Source of the DNA: Sweltsa coloradensis
Taxonomy: Eukaryota > Arthropoda > Insecta > Plecoptera > Chloroperlidae
Assembly (NCBI GenBank): GCA_024449915.1
Contig: JAMZAV010004541.1
Location: 17,315 to 81,314 of the forward strand
Length of the DNA: 64,000 nt
Direction: 5' to 3'
Each line of letters starts with the position of its first letter. The first letter of the stretch is position 1. This document shows, in pieces, positions 36,057 to 45,000 of the stretch. A program made the position numbers and the translations under genes. The notes beneath the pieces are model-generated. The model had not been told where the DNA came from and did no database searches. It was given only the letters and a program-made list of their open reading frames with translations.

Positions 36057-36099
<43 letters not shown>

Positions 36100-39000
36100 A
36101 TTGTATTAAGAGTCTACCCACTCAGTTATTAAACTGATTTTCAGTGGGGGACAGTAAATCAAAGCGACTAAGCCTACCCTGTAGGCCCCGACGCAATCGA
36201 CGAGTGAGCGATAACCAACCAAAGATCGATATTTTTAATAGGAAATATAGGAATATCAGTGGTATGGACAGTGCAAACACCCGCGGATCAACGCCAGAAT
36301 CAACAAGGCCAATTCAGAACAACTCTGAATTGTTCGTAATTGATGATTGGAAGAAATCATACAAGCTACAAAATACGTCCAAAAATAAAAATTTTATTTT
36401 CAATACCTCATATAGGCTGCTTTAATATTTTGTCAACTTACGTATTTTCAAATTGAATCGATGGCAAGTAAAAGTGTTGGAATATATAGGCGTAGAAAGT
36501 TCTCCTAATGCCAAACCTACCTGAATCTCCGCATTAGGTCCTGAACTGGGGGACATCCCAGTTTGATTGCCTTCTCATTGCCGTATCCTTGCCGATAGTA
36601 ATACTTGAGGTCTTGGGCGTATTCCAGAAGCATGAGATCCGTCTTATTGAACGCTGCACACCATGCTGACAATTCGTTGACATCCCAGGATTTATCGTAG
36701 CGACACATGTCATACATCAGGTTGATCTGCTCTGAAAAAGGATACAAAATTATTTTTAAAAGTGTGTCACGTGAATAATTTGAGAAAAAAATACAAAAAA
36801 CAAACAAGTTAATTAATTGAAAGGAAGTTCATTGTCTGTTTCCTTTTTACTTTCTTAAACACTTCAGTGGTGAGTTCTTTTACTCTAGCCACCCCCGTAG
36901 TGGCTACTTTATTTCACGGTCAAGGAGCGAAAGCAGAGTGGGCGCCCATGCTCTTTGACATCTCTAGTTCAATAAACTTATAAACTTTTCTCCTGTTGAT
37001 TTAGCACTGGCAATTCATTGAATGGAAACCAAGATCTAGTCTAGTCTAGTCTACATAAGCCCAGCCTGATTGTTACAAAACAATAATTGCGTCATCATCT
37101 GAATAATCCCCTGGACGCTTACCTAATATCGCTAATAAGAAATCGGGTTAGTGGCCTAACTCACTGTTATCAAGTGTGTACTTGAATCCCAGCCTGTTTG
37201 AGACATCCTGCCTCATCTTCATCATAAGCGTTCCGTTCTTGAATAGTTGTTGTTCCACATTAGGAGCATGATTCACTTCTTTCTGCCAGGTGGTGCAATT
37301 ACGGAACGGTTCGATGAGGGTGTCGTTATCAATGGGCGATGGTAGGTTAATAGAACCCTGTTCGCCACCAAACAGGCCCATCGCAAACGCCTCCGCACTC
37401 GCTCGCGTACGTTGAGTGTTGGTATAGCGGAACTGTGAACAACACGTAGACCTGAAGTTTTATTCACTGTTGTCATATACACAAATGTCAAATCAAATAA
37501 AAAATTCATGGCTCATCAACAAAGTATGAAATTGATTGGTAGGCCTGTAAAATACTTTTTAGTGACAGGATTTCAAAAGTAATGGTTGGTAGTTTGCAGT
37601 TGCTATGTTGCAACCAAGTTATGATGAGTGACAAAATTGTATTGTAGGCCTAGATTGTGTCAAATGTTGTAATATGTGGATGTGTGTACCACATCGGAAT
37701 AAATTATATTTTTATAATAAATTACCGGTAATAATATGTGAATTATGAAATATGTAACATTTATAATTTAAGAAACAACAAGCTTATTTTTGTGAAGAGG
37801 TCAAATAGTGCATAAATTGGACAAAATTATATTTATTAGGTGTTAAAATATTCAATAGATTGCCACAAGAAATTAAAAGTATTGGTGAGGTCTGGTGGTA
37901 GGTGTAGTGCATGGACCACAAACCTGATGTAAACAACATTCTATGTAGTTGCACTAGTAGGCCAAATCTACACAAATAACATAATAACGTAGGCAGGCCC
38001 AAATAATTTAAAACTAAATTAATCAACACAACATAAACTGTAATTAAGAAATTCAAATTGTAAGATCTTCAGAAGTATTTTAATCTTTTATTATTATTAA
38101 TATAGTTGATTATTCTTGTAAATATTTATTTCAGGCAATGAATACTAGGTGGGGAGAAGGCCTATTCTAAAAACAAATAGAAATTGTTTCATTTCTTATG
38201 TATGTTTGGATGCGTTTCTTGTTGTGTATTTGAATTGTGTTTAAATTACGAGCCATCAAGAGCTGCTACCTGGCGGCCGTCTCTAGAACTACCAGGCATC
38301 ACAGACGAGACGCAATGGCTGACTGGTAGAATCACACTCATATTTACTGTACCAAGTAATTAATAAATAATACTGTTGTTAGAATCATATTCACGTGTAG
38401 ACTATTTTATTATTCAATATTATAAACCCACGCGCAATATACAACATGGTGTCAAAAGTGGAACTAAGCTTAAAAGCTAGTAAACCTGTGTAAAGTGAAC
38501 ACGCGATTCTAGGCCTAAAACATGCCAATTCTCGCGCGAGTGAGCGACCTAAACATGGCCTCGCAATAAGCGTACGTGCTTGTATGCTCGCAAGTGAAGC
38601 AAATACAAGAAGTCAAGAAGACTAGAACTGAACAGTAAGTTAATACATCAACCATAAATTAAGATGGGGGAATTCAGAAAGCCACCAATACTCCAGATGG
38701 ACGCATCTGCTTTGTCTAAATCTTGGACTGAGTGGAAGCAGATGTTTGACATTTTTATGACAGCAGCCGGTCATAAAGACAAACCAGACAAGGTTCAAGT
38801 CAGCATGTTTCTGAATCTCGTTGGTTTCGAAGCAGTTCGTGTTTACAATACGTTTGGATTAACAGACGCCACAGTGACATTAAATACACTGTTAAAAAAG
38901 TTTGACGAATATTGTCTACCAAAAAAGAACTTAGCAATTGAGTTACATAATTTTTTTCTCGTCACACAAAAGCCGGGAATGAGCTTCGATGAGTTCGTGA

Positions 39001-42000
39001 CTGAGTTAAAAAACTGTGCAGCAACCTGTGAACTAGGAGATGTCTATGACAACATTCTAAGGGCTAGAATAATCTTTGGAATTAGCAACAAACAACTACA
39101 AGAGAGATTACTAAGTGAATCAAAGTTATCACTTGCTAGATGTATCGAACTGTGTCGCGCATCTGAAGTTAGTAAAAATCAAGTACAAACACTACATGAA
39201 GTAGGCGGGTCCATAAAGTCAGTACAGTCCGTACAAAAAGGAGGTACACGAAAACCTAACCTGAAAAAGTGGCAGAACCAAGATCAACCAGCAGTCCAGG
39301 CCAAGCAGAGTCAACAAGGAGGGGGTCAGCACAGCAGATGTCAATCCACATCCGGGGTCTCCCAATCTACATTTGACTGTCGACGCTGTGGATACAATCA
39401 TGCTTCGCGCAAGTGCCCAGCATACGGAAAAACTTGTAACCACTGCCAAGGGTCAAATCATTTCGCATCAGTGTGCAAGAAGAAAAGTGGTAAAGTATTG
39501 CATGCAGTTTCTCAAGAAGAGAATAACAACAATAATTCTGACAATGAAAATAGTTTTCTTTGTAGGATCATTGTCTAGTGAGTCAAAAACACTTGAACAA
39601 TGTTTGGACTCAATCATTGGAGGTACACTCTAAGAAAATCAAGTTTAAACTAGACACGGGGGCAGAAGTGAATGTAATTCCTTCCAAACTCATAGACCAA
39701 CTAGGGTTATCAGACAAAGTGACAGACACTAAAATAGTCCTTCTGTCATATGGAAACTTTAAAATTAAGCCTAAAGGCAAAATTGAGCTTGTTTGTTCAA
39801 AGAGCAACAGAGAATCAGTTAAATTAAGTTTTGTAGTAGCAGACACAGATTCACTACCTATACTAGGATTAAAAGCATGTGTAGAACTAAACTTAATTTC
39901 TCGTGTTGGAACTGTCGCACAGCAGATAAATGCATGTCAGTCAAGTGATGAAAAAGCACATAAGTGTGTAGTGGAGAGTGTAAAGCCTTCACCTAAAATT
40001 GTGGTGGTTAAAACTAGCTTTCCATCCACAACTAACCTAACTAAGAATGAGTTGCTGGAAAATTATAAAGATGTTTTTCAGGGTTAGGTCAATTTCCTAA
40101 AGAGTACAAAATAGAATTAAAACCTAATTCTGAGGGTGTAATACATCCACCTAGACGTATACCAATCATGTTAAAGCCCAGAGTGAAAGAAGCACTAGAT
40201 AAGCTAGAAAATCAAGGTATAATAGAAAAAGTTGATACAGCTACTGACTGGTGAACAATTTGGTAATTGTAGAAAAACCAAATGGGTCACTTAGGTTATG
40301 TCTAGATCCTATTGAGTTAAATAAGGCAATAAAAAGATGTCATCATATGTTACCAACTGCTGAAGATATAGCTATGAAATGGCCGGAAATCAGTTTTTTC
40401 TGTCCTCGATCTCTGAACAAATAAAAATAGACCCTGAAAGCTCTAAGCTTTGCACATTCAGCACAGTATTTGGCCGCTATATGTTCAAGCGTTTACCATT
40501 TGGTATTTCAAGTGCGCCGGAGGTGTTTCAAAAAGCAAATGAAGACATCTTTGGTGACATTGCTGGTGTACACATCATTTTTGATGATTTGTTAATTTCA
40601 GCAAGTTCAGAAGCTGAACATGATAAAATCTTGCTTGAGGTTTTGGAAAGGGCAAGAACCAACAATGTAAGTTTTAATGAAACAAAGTTTCAGTTCAAAG
40701 TAAGGGAAGTTCAATATGTTGGACATGTCATATCAGAGGATGGCCTCAAACCTAATGAAAATCGTATCAAGGCTATAACAAACATGCCAACTCCCAAATC
40801 TAAAAAAGATCTGATGCGATTTCTGGGCATGGTTAAATACCTAGCCAAGTTCATTCCTAACATGAGTCAGTCGACTAAACACTTACGTGATCTACTTAAA
40901 GATAACGTTGAGTTCCATTGGGATGCAATACATGATAAAGCATTGTCTGAACTCAAAGTTCAACTATGTAACGCTCCGGTTCTTAGCTTTTATGATGCAT
41001 CACAATCTTTATGCATTCAAACCGATGCCTCTAAAGACGGATTGGGTTGTTGTTTGATGCAAAACAATCATCCAATCGCTTATGCTTCTCGAGCTTTGAC
41101 AGATGCAGAAGTTAGATATGCTCAAATTGAAAAAGAATTACTGGCAATAGTGTTCTCTTGTGAGAAATTTCATGAATACATATATGGTCAGGTAATCGAA
41201 GTCCAGTCAGACCACAAACCATTAGAGTCAATCCTAAAAAAAGATATCAATTTGACAACATCGCGCCTGCAGCGTATGCTCCTAAAGCTACTGCGCTATC
41301 AACTAGTTGTTACTTACGTTCCAGGAAAATTGATGTTCCTCGCAGACACGTTGTCGAGAGCGTATTTAATAGAACCAGTAACTTCAGACCCAGAAATGGA
41401 TGTAGTAGTCCATGCTATCAGCAAGTATTTGCCTGTATCTAATGATCGTAGAGTAGCACTACAAGAAGCCACTAAAGATGACCAAGCCTTGCAAAATCTA
41501 ATTAGATTAAACGCAGAAGGTTGGCCAGTTACAAAACATAAGTGTCCAGAAAATGTCAGAATTTATTGGCACAGAAAACATGACATTACCGTAGATGATG
41601 GTCTAGTTTTTGTTGAAAATAAACTCATAGTGCCTCTGTCTCAAAGACAGATAATTCTCAATGTAATCCATGAAAGCCATCAAGGCATTGCAAAGTCAAA
41701 AGCAATGATTCGACCAACATTGTATTGGCCGGGAATCAATGCTGACATAGAACAAACGGTTCTAAACTGTAGGGTATGTGAACAACATCGGGCTTACAAT
41801 CAAAAAGAGCCTCTAATACCTCATCCTGTTCCAGAACGATGTTGGGAAACAGTGTGTTGTGACTATTTTGATCTAAATCATAAACAATACATAGTTGTTA
41901 CTGATTACTATAGTAAGTGGTTGGAAATATTACAGGTAGAGTCAAAGACAGCACGCGAAACTATTCAGAAGCTTAAATCTTTATTTGCACGATTTGGCAT

Positions 42001-45000
42001 ACCAGATAAAATCATGTCAGACAACATGCCATTCGCGAGCAATGAGTTCAAAGCATTTGCAAGTGAGTGGGGCATAAACTTAATCACGTCTAGCCCTCAC
42101 TATCCGAAGTCGAACGGATTAGCTGAACGCTCAGTTCAGACGGCTAAGAGCATGATTAAAAAATGGCAGAAGATGGAAAAGATATCCATGTAGCACTTTT
42201 AAATTATAGAAACACTCCAGTAGCAGGACTTTCTATGTCACCTGCTCAGCTATTGCTAAATAGACGTCTAAAAACTAAGCTGCCGGTAACATTTCCACTA
42301 TTAGAGTCTTCTCTTCCCGTTAATGTAAGAGAGGAGATAAAGAAAAAGCAAGCTATCATGAAAACTGTTCATGACCGAGGGGCAAGAGAGCTAAAGCCAT
42401 TGTCACCAGGACAAAATGTTTGCATTAGAAAGAATAAGGAATGGCAACCTGCCATTGTAGTAGATAAGCATAGCGCACCTAGATCATATATAGTTAACAC
42501 ATCAGAAGGAAGTATGCTTAGGAGAAATAGAAGAGATATTCTTGAGTCAAGGCATACCATGGTTAACAATAATCATAATGATCAGTACTTTGATGTTGAT
42601 GACAATCACGACAGCCTCACTGTTGAGCCAGAGATAGGTCCGGTCCTAAACCAACAAAGGTACTCACCTAGGCCCAGACGTGCTATCAGGCGTCCTATTA
42701 GATTTAATGATTACTGTTAGTATGTATCTTTAAAGTATTCTTTAATATTGTGAACATAGTAGACATTGTGATTCAGTTGAATATAAAATAACTTTGTATT
42801 TTCAATAACAGTGTACTACTGTAATTTAATTAATATTATAACATGTAATCTGGTGAATGCTAACTCAGAGGGGAGGTGTTGTGTATTTGAATTGTGTTTA
42901 AATTACGAGCCATCAAGAGCTGCTACCTGGCGGCCGTCTCTAGAACTACCAGGCATCACAGACGAGACGCAATGGCTGACTGGTAGAATCACACTCATAT
43001 TTACTGTACCAAGTAATTAATAAATAATACTGTTGTTAGAATCATATTCACGTGTAGACTATTTTATTATTCAATATTATAAACCCACGCGCAATATACA
43101 ACATTTCTTATGAACCAAGATCATGGACAATTGTTTGAAACTTTTTAGTTTGTTTGCAGCAAAATACTACCAGCATCACTATTAGCCCACAAGGCTCATG
43201 TAGGCCTACGGTAGGCTACTTAGGATGCGATCTGATAACAATCAGCTGAATGCTGAATATCCCTAAAATGCTAGTATTGCTGATTTTTTTCTACGATGGT
43301 TACCGCCCACTAGGTCTAGCAATGCAAAGTTTGTGCACAATAATATGTTTATCATTTCTAGATTCTGTACTTTTCACAAGTAGTGCTACCTAGGAGGCCT
43401 ACTGCATTTTTGCAGACAAGTCCTATGCCGATGCGGCAAGTGTAATTTTAATGACGTTGTAAATGGATCTGTATTGCGCTGACAATTACATTCAGGGCAA
43501 CAACTCTGTGAGAAAAACCTTGAATGTTCATTGTTTTCACTCGAATGGCACTTACCTAATGCGTTGCCTACAATTAGGGCTAGTTGCTGTGACCATTAGC
43601 CATGCACGCAGCGACAGGCTTAGAAAAATGCAACGATGTCAACTCACATTGAACCTCTCCGAGTTGTAACTCTCCGTAAGAAGAGCCGGGAAGCGAGTCT
43701 TGTAGCGGCGCGCAATGAACTCCATGTCTTGTACACCCTGGTTAGTAAGTTCTTCGGCCTGCGATGGGGCAGTATCGAGAGACCATTTCCTGAAGTTTTC
43801 CAAGTCTTCTTCACAAAGTGAGCCATCTACAGCCAGGAAATGGTGAACATGGATTAATGAAAACTAGAATACTAGACAGAGACACTAAAGGTGGACAAAA
43901 GTTTTTCGATGCTTTATTGTTCCATCCATTCAGTTCTATAATGTAACTACAATACAGAAGTTAAGTAGTTACCATCTCGGTGGTCTAGTTGGCTAAAGCT
44001 CCCGCCCGGAATGTGGGAGACTCGGGTTCGAACCCAGAACAGGATGGATTTTGTAATTTCTGGATTGTATTAAATATCAAAGTTGGGTATCGATCGATTA
44101 TCAATGAGCAATTATCTTTATCAATCAATAATATTGAAACAAAAATGTTAAGTTGATTTCGAACTAGCCCTAAGCCTATAGGTAGGGCATACATTAATTT
44201 TTGTGTTTCATATCAATTCTTTTCAGGGTGTGATTGCAATTGTGGGTAATTTAGGTTGATTGTAAATGAAAAGGTTGGGCGGACTCTCAATATAGGGTTG
44301 CCATAAGTGCTGGTGCAAAAAAGAGGACATTACAAATAAATATGCCACAGCATGGACTCTGAACACAATTAACATGTTTTGTTGTTTTTATGTGAGCTTC
44401 TAAATCAAGACTTCCTTTGTTTGCAATAGAGATGAAAGTACCATTACTACATATAATAAGACACTCGGCTTCCCAGTCATATCTACCTTTCTTAAAAGAT
44501 GGATACTTTTCACCGAGCTTGTCAGAAAACTTACATTTACGCTTAGACATAGCGCGAAACTTGACACTGCGACAGCCGACCGGCCTCACGGCAATAAGGG
44601 AGCAAGGCCAAGGCTGTACTGCCACCCGAACGGAGCGTCGGAGATGTCTTGCACGTACGCATCTGAGCACTGACTAGGTTAACCATGCCGTGCCGTGCCA
44701 GCAGCGTCATCGAATAGTGTACGTATGGTCTGATTGTTGTGATAAATGTAGCTGTGCCCGTAGTTACACAAAAACCCGGACATTTCACGCTTTTATGAAA
44801 AAGCCGCCCGGACGCATAGACAGCATACGTAAAAGAGGACATGTCCGGCTTTAACCGGACGTATGGTAACCCTATCTCAATAGGTACAAATTTATTTATT
44901 TATTTATATATAAACATTATTGTGAATTATTTCTGGCAGATTGACAAAGATTTACCGGCGCAAAGTTGCGTCTCGTTAAAAATGGCGGACTTACGCAAAT

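Larger units (their letters stand above)
38215..43108 (+). mobile_element. Ty3/gypsy LTR retrotransposon, complete with identical LTRs
   Basis: The element 38220-43103 (4884 bp) has two 227-bp LTRs that look identical base for base, TGTTG...CAACA ends, and a 5-bp target duplication TTTCT (38215-38219 and 43104-43108). Order: LTR, tRNA-Leu-type primer site, gag, protease, reverse transcriptase, RNase H, integrase, purine tract, LTR. It sits in a MINPP intron in the opposite orientation to the gene. Identical LTRs imply recent insertion, yet pol has several frame breaks. Confidence 0.95.

Noticed and set aside
43969..44042. Functional tRNA gene at the S2 SINE
   Set aside because: The tRNA-like unit lies inside an element with inverted ends found elsewhere in the window, so it is a retroposon.
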